This document shows positions 40,111 to 51,602 of a stretch of 64,000 nucleotides of DNA, in pieces. A program made the translations under genes and the position numbers. Position 1 is the stretch's first letter; each line of letters begins with the position of its first letter. This DNA is from Cyclina sinensis (taxonomy: Eukaryota; Mollusca; Bivalvia; Venerida; Veneridae): contig JAAONU010000001.1 in assembly GCA_012932295.1 (NCBI GenBank), positions 25,892,550 through 25,956,549 of the forward strand, given 5' to 3'. The notes under the pieces were generated by a model. It worked only from the letters and a program-made list of their open reading frames with translations. It ran no database searches and was not told where the DNA came from.

Positions 40111-41480
40111 GTAAAATGGATGCAGTAATAAAACTTGCCAAGGTCTTGGCCTATGTATTGGTTAGTAAGAAGAAGTTATGTAATGAAGCCATTGGTATAG
40201 ATTAAACTTAAGAGATATCAAACTTGCCAGAGTACATAAACCATACCTATTTTCAAAGTGCTTAAAAGGGGAATAACTGGGGAAAATAGATGCCACAGTT
40301 ATGAAACTTGTCAAGATCATGGACTTCGTATTGGTAAGTGTGTATAGTATGAAACTATTGGTTCAGGAAGAACTTAAGATATATCCAACTTTCTAGTACA
40401 GTACGTGCCAGGAAGAACTCTCGTTTTCCTCGAGGTCGTCGCGGAATACCCATTCCTTAAAACGCGACCAAATCCGCCGCATTTCGAGGACGACCGCCAC
40501 GGACATGGTCACCGAATATCGCGGCGTACGTCCGCTAAATGGTTCCGCGAACCTTTTCACAGGTAAGAATTGACGTATCGAGGCTCACAAAGTTCCTGAT
40601 TACACGCATTTCAGCGAATTTTACGCTTTAAAATATCATTTAAATGTATAAAACTCTCATAAAACTCTCATTCTGATGCATTTGTTTACGAATGCTCGTA
40701 TCTGTTAATGGAAGGAATGACAATTCAAAACCGAAAGTATAGATTGTTTCTCGGAACAGCTGACCCTATTTTCAGAAAATAAATTGACTGGTTTTCGATT
40801 TACACGTGTTAAAACTGCTTTCCTATATTTAAAGAAAACATACAACATGTAAACCCTACTGCGACATCTGTATCGTCTATGCGCTTGACAAAATTATTGA
40901 TCGATTTTGCTATACAATAACGAGCGTTTTCAACGACGGTAGTACACATAAACCAACACAGCAAATGTATGAGAAATTTTGGTTTTAATTTTACCAAATG
41001 TCACATAATTGGCACACGTAAAATGCACAGTTTCGTTACCATAATTTCATTAAATGTTCAGCTTATCCAGGTGAGTTATGACTCTAATTATTTTCGCGCT
41101 GGTCGTCAAATATCGCTGAGAAATCCGTTTTTTCCTCGATGTCGCGGCGGATATTTTTTTTTCCGCGTACGCGAAATAAAGCGGAAAATGTGAGTTCCTC
41201 CTGGCGCGTACTGTACAGGTTAACCATATCTATTTTCAACGTGCTAAAAAGAGAAATAACTGGGGAAAAATGGATGCAACAGTTATGTATCTTGCCCAGA
41301 TCATGGACTTCGTACTGATATGTAAGTGTGTAAATTATGAAGCTATTGGTACAGGTAGGACTTAAGATATATCGAACTTGCTGGAATAACTGAATCTCAT
41401 ACGGACAGATGGACAGATGGATGGTTGTACAGACTGACAATGCCAAATTTCTATCCTTTCCCATTCTGCAGGGGATAAAA
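40110..41480 (+). mobile_element. Tandem-unit element split by TA element 2
   Basis: Units with 'GAATAACTGGGGAAAATAGATG', 'CTTGCCAAG.TC.TGG' and 'ACTTAAGATATATC' occur on both sides of the insertion at 40399-41213. The right end has a microsatellite ACGGACAGATGGACAGATGG and 'CCTTTCCCATTCTGCAGGGGATAAAA', a decayed HINE-like 3' end. Confidence 0.65.
40399..41213. mobile_element. TA element 2 (CAGTACGTGCCAGGA ends)
   Basis: Inverted termini CAGTACGTGCCAGGAAGAAC and (reverse complement of the right end) CAGTACGCGCCAGGAGGAAC, flanked by TA (40397-40398, 41214-41215). Subterminal zones repeat CGCGGAA/TTCCTCG-type words. The core (about 40640-41040) is the same as in the elements at 33024, 43334 and 46838 but in the orientation of the last one. 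815 bp, non-coding. Confidence 0.88.
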
Positions 41481-43013
41481 AGAACAATATAAATCCTTAG
41501 AATTGGGAAAAGGAGTAAATGCAATCTGGAGCATCAGGAAAAAAATGTAGACCTCAATATTTCCCCGAACACTGACTGTGACCAATGATTTAACAGAGAA
41601 TCCATTAAGTGGTAATGTGTATATTTGTTTAACTAACTGATACTAAACACAACGCAGGAGGCAAGCGCTATTATCAGGCATAATTCTACCATTTTCCTCG
41701 GGGATCAATACACTACATCACTGATCAGAAACAAAAAACATCACTTCCATTATTATTCCCTCACAAGCAATCACAAAATTTTCAGAGTCTTTTTTTCGTC
41801 CATTTTGGAGATTTTTATCTTTGTCATTAAAATCAATTGATATTTATTATAAAAATCATTTATTATCGTTGTTCTAAGAAAAATAAGTTATAACTACTGA
41901 AATTATTTCAAACAGATTTACAGTGACTGTTCCATTTGCATTTTGGTGCACTTATTCCATTTGTTAACTTCAACAATGTATCAGCTTCAATATTATATCA
42001 GCTTTATTTGCTATACATAGTGTTATGTATACAATGAAAAAAGTTTGAGCTAAAATCAATACAGTTTCTCATACTCAGGAAAATTATTAACAAGTCCTAA
42101 ACAACGGAGTCCAACATCGACCTTTTTTCATTATTTACAAGTAATGCATATGCTAAGAAGAAATTGCAGTTCACTGCTTAGACATTAAGAGTTAAGAATG
42201 TGTGGATACTAATACATTAACAAACTGGTATCAGACACTAATTTATGCATTTACCTGTTAAAGTACTTAACAGGCTGCATTTAATCAAACAGCCGTGGAA
42301 AAAAAGTCCAAATTAATTACTACATAGACAGAAAATTGAGAAACTATTTGCAAAACTATTCTCCAGGTATAGTAATGGAGATCTCAAATAAAGTACATGA
42401 CAGCAGGCAAACATGCAAAATGATTATGACTGACATAAACATGTGTATTAATGGTAATGTTGTATCAAAGGCCTGCATTTGTACTGCAACACTGATTTCA
42501 ATCAATGACCATGTACTAATAGTGTGTATTACCAGTCATACTAAACCACTGAGATCAATATGTGAACTATTTGCAATGCAAATTATATCAATTTGATTCA
42601 TTTACAGCAGAACAGTTCTGCTTCTGATTATAAGCAGAACCACTAGAGACCCTTAATGGCTAAAATCATGACCAAAAACCATCCACAGAGTGCATAATCT
42701 ATGTTGGCTGTCAACTTTACAGTAAGTAGTACATGCCTGTATATCTTATATAATACTCCTCCTCGTTTTCCCCACCAATCGCACAGACAATAGGTGATGC
42801 TAGCTCTGACTGTAAAATGTGTCAGCATGTAGTGAAAATGTCTGCAGTCTTGTGAAGTTCTACAGCAAATTCACAACTTGCCTTGACAAGTCTAATGAAG
42901 GTGGTATTTTAGAATCCAGATTTTAGTATCGACCAAGACTGCTAGCAATTAAATAAGAGATGAATGAAAATTCCATGCAGAGATAAACAGTAAGCAATTC
43001 TGCAGAGTTTCAT
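41481..43013. other. CaMKII intron 2 spacer
   Basis: AT-rich, no recognised gene or element. Confidence 0.4.
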
Positions 43014-43152
43014 CACACTGTATATTAACAGACTGTCACACTGTATATTAACAGACTGTCACACTGTATATAAACAGACTGTCACACTGTATATTAACAG
43101 ACTGTCACACTGTATATTAACAGACTGTCACACTGTATATTAACAGACTGTC
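43014..43152. repeat. Six-unit 23-bp minisatellite
   Basis: Six nearly perfect copies of CACACTGTATATTAACAGAC plus TGT; one copy has TATAAA for TATTAA. Confidence 0.95.
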
Positions 43153-45229
43153 ACAAAGCTGAAAACTGCAGAAAAAGACCAAGAGAACAATTAGATACTG
43201 CTAACAACCTATAGTGCAACTCCCTAGAAACCAGAGAAAACCTTAAAGCTATCATATGCTGCAGATATCCTGCTATCTGTTCCGGTTACTGAGCTTAAAA
43301 CCATGTAAGGGCCAAGCAGATCACCTAAATATACAGTACAGCTCCCGCGATATGTACAAATTCTGTATTTCCTCCGAGATGGTGGTCAACGCAAACCTCC
43401 AAAATCTGCCAAGTTTCTCCTTAAAAAAATGCCCAGAATCTACGTGATTTCGGTTTACACACAATCGCCGCGTTTTAAGGAGTTTTAGAGCGTTCCTGCA
43501 AAGATTCTCCTTGATTATTCTAATGCTTCATCACCAGAGTTTTGACAAATTACTTTCAATTTTAGGGTGTGAAAAATAATCATTTTAAAATTTATACACT
43601 TGAAATGCTTTCATCAAGAACATACAGTACGTAATGTGTGATGAAATGAACATAATGAAACTGTACATTTTACATCTGCTTATTATGTCACTTTTCGTCA
43701 ACCAAATTTCAAATACATTTGCTATGTACGTTTATTGTGTACTTTCTTTTTTGTATTCTTAAAAACGCTTGTTATTACATAGCAAAACCAATCATTAACT
43801 TTTACCAAGTGCCTAGACAATACAGATGTCACAGCTGAGTTTATGGTTTCTTAAAATAGGAAAACAGTTTAACATGTGTTTATCGGAAACCAGTCAAATC
43901 GTTTTCTGAAAATATGATCAGCTGTTTTGGGAAGCAATATTGCTAAGAATCGTTTTTCTTTGCGTAAACAAATAGGAGCGTTCGTACACAAATGCAACAG
44001 AATTAATGCGCATTATTCGAATTTTGACTGTTTAAATTAGATCTGTTAATTTTTCTGAGTTTCATTATCATGCAAGCAATTTATTTTCAAGTGGATTAAA
44101 GCAAGCGCGGCACAGATTAAAGTCTTGCAAAATATGAATTGCAGCAATTTAAGTTAATTAACGACCTGTCACGGGGTGTGTAAATCTATTCATAATCGGC
44201 TGTGTTTCTTTTCTACAAATACCTTCATTTCACACATTCAGTATTAATGATCGAGTTGTACAAAACCAAACTTTCTGTTCAGTTAACAAAGCCAACATTG
44301 CCTAAATAGAAAAAAACATCCACATATATGTCAAAGGTATTAAATATCTTATTCACAAAACATTACAAAAATCGATTTTCATGAAAAAAAGTATGGTACA
44401 TGACGTGCAGTTCCCGCTTTAAAGTGCACGTGCTGTCTGAAGCTTGTAAAGTGACATAATGCGAATATCATTTATGGAAAATTACTGTCGCTCAATGTTA
44501 AAGGTCATATCTTATATTTAGGAACCAATCAACGACTGAGACACAATATAGCATGCGTGTACAGATCACAGGTCATGAGACCAACACATGATAAGACAAA
44601 ATTCATCTCTGCAACGCCTCCGCAATTTTAGGAGTTTCTCAGAACTTCTCCATGATTTTTCTCCTTATGTCCGTGATGTTAAACAGAACTACAGCTATCA
44701 CTAAACATGATTAATACCCCCGCAAGTCTGCTTCAGAAATGAGGAAGTTATTAGTAACAGAATACTTTGTAAAAGAATTAAAATAGAGTTATGGTTGTGA
44801 ACAATTAAAGATAGTTGTGGTTCTTGTACACTGCATTTCCTGTCACTGTGCTTGACCATTGTATGGAGTTGCACTGAATTCTAACCAGTAGTCTTCAAGG
44901 TATGCTCCGGACATGAAAAACTAACAAAGGGCAATAACTGTGCAAATAGTGAAGATGAGTTACAGCTCTTGTACACTGCACTTCCTCTCAATGTGCTTGA
45001 CCATTGTATGAAGTAGCACTGAATTCCAACCAGTATTTTTCAAGATATGCTCCGGACAAGGAAAAACAATAAAGGGCAATAACTGTGCAAATAGTGAAGA
45101 TGGAGTTATGATTATTGAACACTGCACTTCCTTTCATTGTGCTTGACCTTTGTATGAAGTTGCACTGAATTCCAACCAGTAGTTTTCAAGTTATGCTCTG
45201 GACAATGAAAACCAATAAAGGGCAATAAC

Positions 45230-46031
45230 CAGTGTCTATTCTAGAAATTCAGAAATAGGGGTGAATTTCCCCCCTCACTTAAAAAAATAAGGGGGATTTT
45301 CAAAAACATGGGGGGGACCAATACCAAACACCATTGTTTAAGCATTTCACATGTTGAATGTAAACACTAGTATTTTCGTTCGGTTAAACACCTTGTGTCT
45401 ATTTTATTGGGTGTTGGTCGTTTCGTCAAACCGTCGTTTCGTCAAACTTATTTTTCTGTACAAAACAGGTAGTTTGTTCGTCAAACTTAATTTTTAGAAT
45501 AGATAACTACCGATTTTACCGAAGTGTCAAACAGATGCAATCACATGCAAACAGACTATTAACGTTAAAGCTGTTCACATTAAACGTCGCGCAAAGGTAC
45601 CGCTGATTAATTGTTTGTCTTACCGGTAATTATACAAATTAGATTATTATCCCGCTATTTAGGTTGCCGATTGCACATTCATTTTAATGAATCAGAAACA
45701 CACTTCAGCAATCAGTTATAATTTGATTTCAATAGGTGTGAAATACTATATATTATTAATCTGACGAAACGACTTTTTGCTTGCTATATAAAATAAGTTT
45801 GACGAAACGACGGTTTGACGAAACGACCATAATTCATTTTATTTAGCTTCGGATTATCCCCCTTTGTTTTCCGGTGTTCATGTAAATTAATCCCCGACTA
45901 GGAATTCCGGCAGTTTTTGTGCAAGTTTACCGATTTGGATGCGCGATTTTCGCGCACATGTTTCAAAAATGTGCGCGATCTTTGAAAAAATAGCGTGAAT
46001 CCCGCAATCGCGCGTCCTAGAATAGACACTG
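45230..46031. mobile_element. CAGTGTCTATTCTAG-ended transposon with AATAAC target duplication
   Basis: Termini CAGTGTCTATTCTAG are perfect inverted repeats. The 6-bp AATAAC is present on both sides (45224-45229, 46032-46037), and removing the element restores the unit GGGCAATAACTGTGC. 802 bp, non-coding. CAGTG-type ends suggest a hAT-like element, though hAT target duplications are more often 8 bp; other superfamilies with 6-bp duplications remain possible. Confidence 0.88.
45416..45828. mobile_element. Innermost element with 39-bp perfect inverted repeats (GGTCGTTTCGTCAAACC...)
   Basis: Bases 45416-45454 are the exact reverse complement of 45790-45828. Each terminal repeat contains two direct copies of GTCGTTTCGTCAAAC, and diverged copies occur just inside (TTCGTCAAACTTA at about 45478, GACGAAACGAC at about 45762). 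413 bp, no coding capacity, target duplication not identified. It lies entirely inside the CAGTGTCTATTCTAG element. Confidence 0.88.
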
Positions 46032-46260
46032 AATAACTGTGCAAAAAGTGAAAACGGAGTTATGATTATTGAACACTGCACTTCCTCTCATTGTGCTTGA
46101 CCATTGTATGAATTTGCATTGAATTCCAACCAGTAGTTTTCAAGTTATGCTCCGTACAAGGGAATTGCAACGGACCAACCAACCACTGGGTGACTCCTAT
46201 ATACCCCCAAACTTCGTTTCGGGGGTCTAAAAATGTACAAATCGCAGGAGCTGTACTGTA

Positions 46261-46837
46261 CAATATATTCTAGATATCAAATAGCTTAATTAAATGAATC
46301 TGTTTAATTGCTGCTGAAGAAAAGATTATTCGGTGAATATTCTTCTCAATCCTTTCTCAAGTAACAAACAGCTCACATTTTTCAATATTTTTACATCAGT
46401 CTTACTTAGGTTGAAATAGACAAAATTTAGAATGTGACCCTAAGGAAAAAACATTTTTCTTTCAAATCTTGTAGTCCAGGAAAGTATACACATGAACTAA
46501 ATGTTAAATTGTAATATATTTTGCAGAGAGGAAAATTATGAGAAATTCATGATGGCATGACAATGCTACATCTAGTACATAACAGCAGGGTGAAGTACCC
46601 TTCCACTTTTATTATGCACCCTCCCATTTTCTCTTGCAGTGCCTTTTAAGGAAGGACTTTGCTTTTAATTATATGAGGACATCTCTATACATGTTTTAGT
46701 AGTAAAAAATGAATCCAATTCAAAATCAAAGCCCATTTCCAGCAGCATCCTGTCTATTTTAGATCTTAACTGTAGCACAGCATTACCTTAAAATCTCTGT
46801 TGTCACCTTTCACATACAGCAGACTCATGTCAGGATA
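46261..46837. other. CaMKII intron 2 spacer between TA elements 3 and 4
   Basis: 577 bp of AT-rich intron. No feature seen. Confidence 0.4.
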
Positions 46838-48316
46838 CAGTACAGCTCCCGCGATATGTACGTTTTTCTCTTAAACTCCGCGGACCTTGGGAGGAAAATC
46901 GCGGAGAATCTCTGAGAAAAGCCCTTAATCGCGGAGACGTCGAGGAGACGAATTTTGTCTGGTAAGTGATGGTATTTACTGCGAAATTGCAGATCATCTA
47001 TCCTCTGCGAATCTCCGCGATTTGTTTATGCATTCAGTTAACTGAAGTGTATATATGACAAATGAAATTTTATATTTACTTACTCTTTTTATCTTCATGT
47101 TTTAGGATGCCTAATAGTTATATTTCGATTCGTTATATGTTTTGACACATTAATTTATTGAAAGACACAAGACCATGTGTTGATCTCATGACCTATGATC
47201 TGTACATGCATGATACAAAATGCGTCTCAACCGCTAATTGGTTCCTAAATATAATTTTTGACCTTTAACATTGAGCGACAGTTATTTTCTGTAAATGATA
47301 TTCACCTCACTTTAAAAGCTTCAGGCACCACGTGCTCTTTAAAGCGGGAACTACAGTCATGTAGCATGCTTTTCCCGTGAAAATCGATTTTCAATTACAT
47401 TTTCTTATTAAGATAATTAATATCTTTAACAGATATGTGGATATTTTTAAATTTAGGCTTTGTTGACTGAACAGAAAGTTTGGTTTCATTAGAATCGATT
47501 ATTAATAACCGAATGCGTGAAACGAGGGTAGAAAAGAAACACATAATGAATCGATTTACACACCTACCTGACATCATGTCAACTAATTGCTGCAATTTAT
47601 TTATTTTTAAATCTTTCAATCAGTGCCGCGCAAATAAATTACTAATGATAATCAAACTGCGAAAATAAATATATCTAATTTAAAAAGTGAAAATAAGAAC
47701 AAATGCGTTCTTGTTCTGATGCATTTGTGTACAAACGTTCCTATTTGTTTACGCAAAGAATGACGATTCAAAGCAGTTGCTTCTGAAACAACTGATCTTT
47801 TTTTCAGAAAATGAGTTGACCGATTTCCGAACAACACCTGTTAAACTGCATCTGTATTGTCTCGGCGCTTGGCAAAAAGTATTTATCGATTTACTAAATA
47901 ATAACAAGCGTTTATAATAAAAATGTATAAATGTATTTGATTTAATTTTACCGTAGTCACATAATTGACAGGTGTGAAATGTACAGTTGCATTATGGTCA
48001 TTTCATCACACATTGCTTACTGTTTGTTTCTGATGAAAGGATTTCAAGTGTATAAATTTTATAATTATTTTTTTTCACCTTTAAATGCCAAATAGTTTGT
48101 TAAAACTCTGGTGATGAAACATAAGAATATTTGCGGAGAATCTCCGCGGAAACGCTCTAACACCCAGAGAATCGCGGAGATTGTGCGTGAACTTTAATCG
48201 CGGAGATTCTGAGCGGTTTTTTTTTTCAAGGAGAAACTCCGCGATTTTCAGAAGTTCGCGTTGACCACGATTGCGGAGGAAGCACAAAATGTGTACATAT
48301 CGCAGGAGCTGTACTG
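46838..48316. mobile_element. TA element 4 (CAGTACAGCTCC ends), intact
   Basis: Inverted termini CAGTACAGCTCCCGCGATAT and (right end, reverse complement) CAGTACAGCTCCTGCGATAT, flanked by TA (46836-46837, 48317-48318). Both subterminal zones contain many copies of AATCGCGGAGA and its complement TCTCCGCGATT. The core (about 47570-48000) is shared with the other three TA elements. 1479 bp, no transposase. It is the best-preserved member of the group. Confidence 0.92.
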
Positions 48317-48318
48317 TA

Positions 48319-49223
48319 TTTCAGATGTATAAGATAATTTTAACTGGCTTTCAAAAAGCGAAAAATGACATCAGGTAAGTATTATCTACCTATGGAGAAA
48401 TAAACTAAGCTAACAGCAATCCATATAGCTGCCCAAGAAACAAAATATAATCATAAGAAAAATTCATCTGTGAAAAATAAATAATCAGTTTAAAACTATG
48501 ACAGCCACAACAATTAAGGTTTTCAGTTTCAATTTCACATCTTTAAAGCTTCAGTAAAATAAAAGGAAATCTTTTACGGAGAAAATTAAGTTTACATTTG
48601 TCTTTCACAACTAGTTATACAATGTAAATCTAATATGGACTATATCATGAAGTACACTGAAGCTTATTCTGGTTTTATGGCTACATGCCACTGACTCAGT
48701 GAAGGAAGTCATTATCAAATTGTACTGACATTTAGTTTTTTCCTGACATTTTAAGATGTCATTCCTACTGAATGTTTAAACATTTGAAGAATGACACTAC
48801 TGCATGAAGTATGTACTTAATGTTTAATCAATGGTGAAGAATTTATAAATATAAATAATTAAAAATTAACATAAGGCTGCCGGTCATATAAAGAAGGTTT
48901 TTTTGAACACACAGAGAGACTGAAGACATATCTGAAACTTGAAAACGAATTTATCAGAAATTGTGAAAACATGCATTTCAAATAAATTCAGTTATTTGAG
49001 AAGCCATTTGCTTTTGATTACTGGTAATGCTATTATGTTAAACATAGCAGACTTTTATCTGAATGTTTGCGGATTCTTTGTCCCTGACGGTTTGGTAAAA
49101 TATTTGCACAATATAAAGGGAATAAAAAGTATCCATAAATATTTATTTCTATGTTATTACTGTTATGCTTCTGTGCATGGTCAGTGTAACTTAACTGGGA
49201 AAAACGTATAATGCGACACTTAC
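48319..49223. other. CaMKII intron 2, exon 2 side
   Basis: AT-rich sequence up to the exon 2 donor; no feature recognised. Confidence 0.4.
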
Positions 49224-49318
49224 CTCTTGCAGATAACTTTTTTGTGTTTATTATTTTTGCTGCAAATTCTAGGCCTGTAGATTTTTGAACACATCTTCTT
49301 ACTATTGAAAAAGCACCC
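49224..49318 (-). CDS. CAMK2: CaMKII coding exon 2 (glycine-rich loop and catalytic lysine)
   Basis: The 95-bp exon starts with the third base of Lys22 and encodes GAFSIVRRCVQKSTGLEFAA, then KIINTKKLSAR, ending with the first base of Asp54. With exon 1 it builds the nucleotide-binding loop L-G-K-G-A-F-S-I-V. The AAK motif supplies the ATP-anchoring lysine, Lys43 here, equivalent to Lys42 in vertebrate alpha. The wording VQKSTGLEFAAKIINTKKL is closer to invertebrate CaMKII (Drosophila type) than to vertebrate forms. The acceptor is TTTTCAG and the donor GTAAGTGTCG. It lies 2.2 kb downstream of exon 1 in transcription order and is followed by the largest intron in the window. Confidence 0.96.
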
Positions 49319-49403
49319 CTGAAAACAATAAAAGAACAAATGTTAGTTGCTGTACTGTATCATGTCTAGACTCTAGAGTCACTTAATTTGCACTAATTGA
49401 TAT

Positions 49404-50105
49404 TTTTTCTTCAACAATTGTTGTGAAAGAAAAACTTCCCTTTGTTTGTTTTTTTTTCCAGAAACAATCAGCTTAATCTTGTACAATGGCCCCATACATC
49501 CGTTTGGTACATATATACTCATTAAATTTCCTTGATACAATTTGAAAAGCTAGAGGAATCTGTTTTGGTTTCCAGTTTCATTCAGTCTTACAACAGAGGA
49601 GAAAATTCTTGACCAAGAACAACAATTTGTCTAAAGTAACAAAAACAGTGAAAATAACATCTTTTTTATATTTCAAAACAATTTTATGCAGGGTTATTTT
49701 AAGTTATTGAAAGGGTACACGACGTCAGACTCTACTTTCCAATCAATCTCGCAGGCAGTAATCAAGATATCTGATAAGTGGATATAGGAACAGCAACCAC
49801 ACATTCTACACAAATAGAAAAACATACCTTTTTTGAAAGTGTTAATTACATGTTAATTAAATAACAACAAAACTCCTTCTCGAGACATCAAATCAGCAGG
49901 CTCATCAAAGAAGTCTCTATTGTAAGATTGAATGAAACAGAACCAGTTTCCTCTAGCTATTCAAATTGTATCAAGGAAATTTAAGGAGTAGATATGTAAA
50001 AAATAAATGTATGAGGGCCCTTGTACAAAATTAAGCTGATTGTTTCTGGGGGAAAAAAACAAGAGAAGTTTTTCTCTAACAAAAATTATTCAAGAAAAAA
50101 AATTT
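49404..50105. repeat. Foldback element (inverted-repeat arms of about 190 bp) in CaMKII intron 1
   Basis: The arm at about 49404-49600 is matched in reverse complement by about 49912-50105. Examples are GAAACAATCAGCTTAAT at 49462 versus ATTAAGCTGATTGTTTC near 50032, and TTTCCTTGATACAATTTGAA versus its complement near 49965. Identity by eye is around 80 percent, with about 310 bp between the arms. It may be a MITE or foldback transposon; no target duplication could be defined. Transcribed within the CaMKII pre-mRNA it would form a long imperfect hairpin. Confidence 0.75.
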
Positions 50106-51537
50106 AGAAAGTTCAAATTAAATTTGACACACTCTTTATAAGGATGCTATTCTCAAATCTGAATAAAAACGTTTGCCACTTTTTCTTCCAACTCTCCTCG
50201 AGGTTCTATTTCTGTATGAGGTCAGTTAGGCTGTTATAAATATTGAAATAAAATTTCATAAAAGAGATCTTTTCAGAATTCTTTATTTAATTTGAAGAAC
50301 AAAAGTTTGGGTTGGTAGAAGTTTTGCCAACAAAGAAGCAGTTTCAACTGAAAGAAAAGCAACAGCAAAAGTTTTTTTTAAAACTAATGGACCTACTTGG
50401 GACACATTTATAACAATTTAACAGATTTGTTCAGATATAACCTTGTTTGCTTGTCTGATAAATCCACTTCTTCTCATAGTGAGCTAGGCCCTATCCTCTA
50501 TATTTACCTAGGATAGTCTCCAGGGCACTGTCAAGTGTTTTAGATATGCATTTGTATAAATAAATTTTGGTAAGGTATTAGGTAAGTTAGTCTAATTGAG
50601 ATATCTAAAAATGGTTGTCCTGCTCAACCTTTATCTTTAAATTTTACAGATTTACTTTTCATCTTCTTCAAAACACTTCTTTTAAATCTTATTTTTTCTT
50701 CTAAAATCTCCTACAATTTTGACCTGAAAAGTCTATCAGGGTTTTGACAGAAATAAATATAACCTATTTCACTTACTGAATCCAGACATGAAGGTCTCAG
50801 ATCAGAAGTAATATAGAATATGTCACCGAATTTGATGACTTCCTGTACTGTCTGTGATGAGAACACAAAAGAGCATTCAAGGTGTTGCTCAAATGACACT
50901 AATAACTGCTTGGCGTAGATACACCTGAACTAAATTAGTTTTTACAGGTGTTCATACACGCAACTGGATCTTGAAGTGACATTTATAATACATGAATAAA
51001 TCTGGTTATAGTTAATTTGTGAGTTACTGAACAGTCAATGGAAACTATGACAAGTTAATTAACATTTACCTAGAATACCTAAATCATGTTGATAGCACAG
51101 TGAACATCAATAAAAATGGTTATAAGGTCAAAATGAAATTTTGCTTGTGTGAGTGTTTGAATTCTTTTTCTATTGTAATATTCATCATTATTCATAATTT
51201 AATAGATTGATTTTCATATTTCTGTCAATTTCCTGTCAAGACTGTTGAAGAAGTTCAAATAACCAACAAATATCAATAATAGTATGTCACTGTAATTTCT
51301 TTTTGTTGTATGGAAAAAGCAAAATGACAATTTCGACACCTGGCACAATTTTCATGGCAAGATTCTCAAAAAATTAGTTCCACACCAGTGGAGAATTCTA
51401 CTGAAACACCGTTTGCGAGCTGTCAAGAATCCGGAAACGGTATTTTCATACATTTTCCGAATACGGTACAACAATCATAAAACAATATCAATCAATATTA
51501 AAATATTAATCCACAACACATTAACTATGACACTTAC
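50106..51537. other. Rest of CaMKII intron 1, unremarkable
   Basis: AT-rich intron sequence between the foldback element and exon 1. No coding signal, RNA gene or recognisable repeat was seen. Confidence 0.5.
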
Positions 51538-51602
51538 TTTCCCAATTCTTCTTTCAGTTCGTAAATATCATTAAATTTCGGTAAACTGTTTTGTACGGCC
51601 AT
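51538..51602 (-). CDS. CAMK2: CaMKII coding exon 1 (start codon, residues 1-21 plus 2 bases)
   Basis: Encodes MAVQNSLPKFNDIYELKEELG, then AA, which completes Lys22 with the first base of exon 2. The stretch from F-N-D-I-Y to E-E-L-G-K is the usual CaMKII lead into the glycine-rich loop. The first nine residues are variable in the family and lack the CTRF-type motif seen in many homologues. The start at 51602 was chosen because A at -3 and G at +4 give a good Kozak context, and because it yields the expected length of about 21 residues before the G-K junction. The donor is GTAAGTGTCA. An earlier out-of-frame ATG lies 10 bp upstream and is listed separately. This is the only coding exon 1 seen; alternative first exons cannot be excluded. 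Confidence 0.93.

Larger units (their letters stand above)
44710..46235 (+). mobile_element. CCCCC-ended tandem-unit element nested in TA element 3
   Basis: Left end near TTAATACCCCCGCAAG, right end CCTATATACCCCC with a hairpin to CGGGGGTCTAAAAA. Units of about 135-145 bp contain GGGCAATAACTGTGCAAATA, 'TGCACTTCCT.TCA.TGTGCTTGACC' and 'GAATTCCAACCAGTA.TTTTCAAG.TATGCTC'. It is interrupted at 45230-46031. Left boundary is approximate. Confidence 0.75.
43334..46258. mobile_element. TA element 3 (CAGTACAGCTCC ends), host of a nested insertion
   Basis: Inverted termini CAGTACAGCTCCCGCGATAT and (right end, reverse complement) CAGTACAGCTCCTGCGATTT, flanked by TA (43332-43333, 46259-46260). The left half aligns with the reverse complement of the right half of the element at 46838-48316, so the two are opposite-facing copies of one subfamily. 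The shared core is at about 43690-44215. The right half is interrupted at about 44710 by a tandem-unit element that itself contains two more insertions. Confidence 0.9.

Noticed and set aside
41084..41524. 146-residue minus-strand open frame
   Set aside because: It spans the boundary of TA element 2 and the surrounding tandem-unit element, so it is a chance fusion of two repeats.
43014..43152. Regularly spaced 23-bp repeats as a CRISPR-like array
   Set aside because: Units are directly adjacent with no spacers and the DNA is eukaryotic; it is a simple minisatellite.
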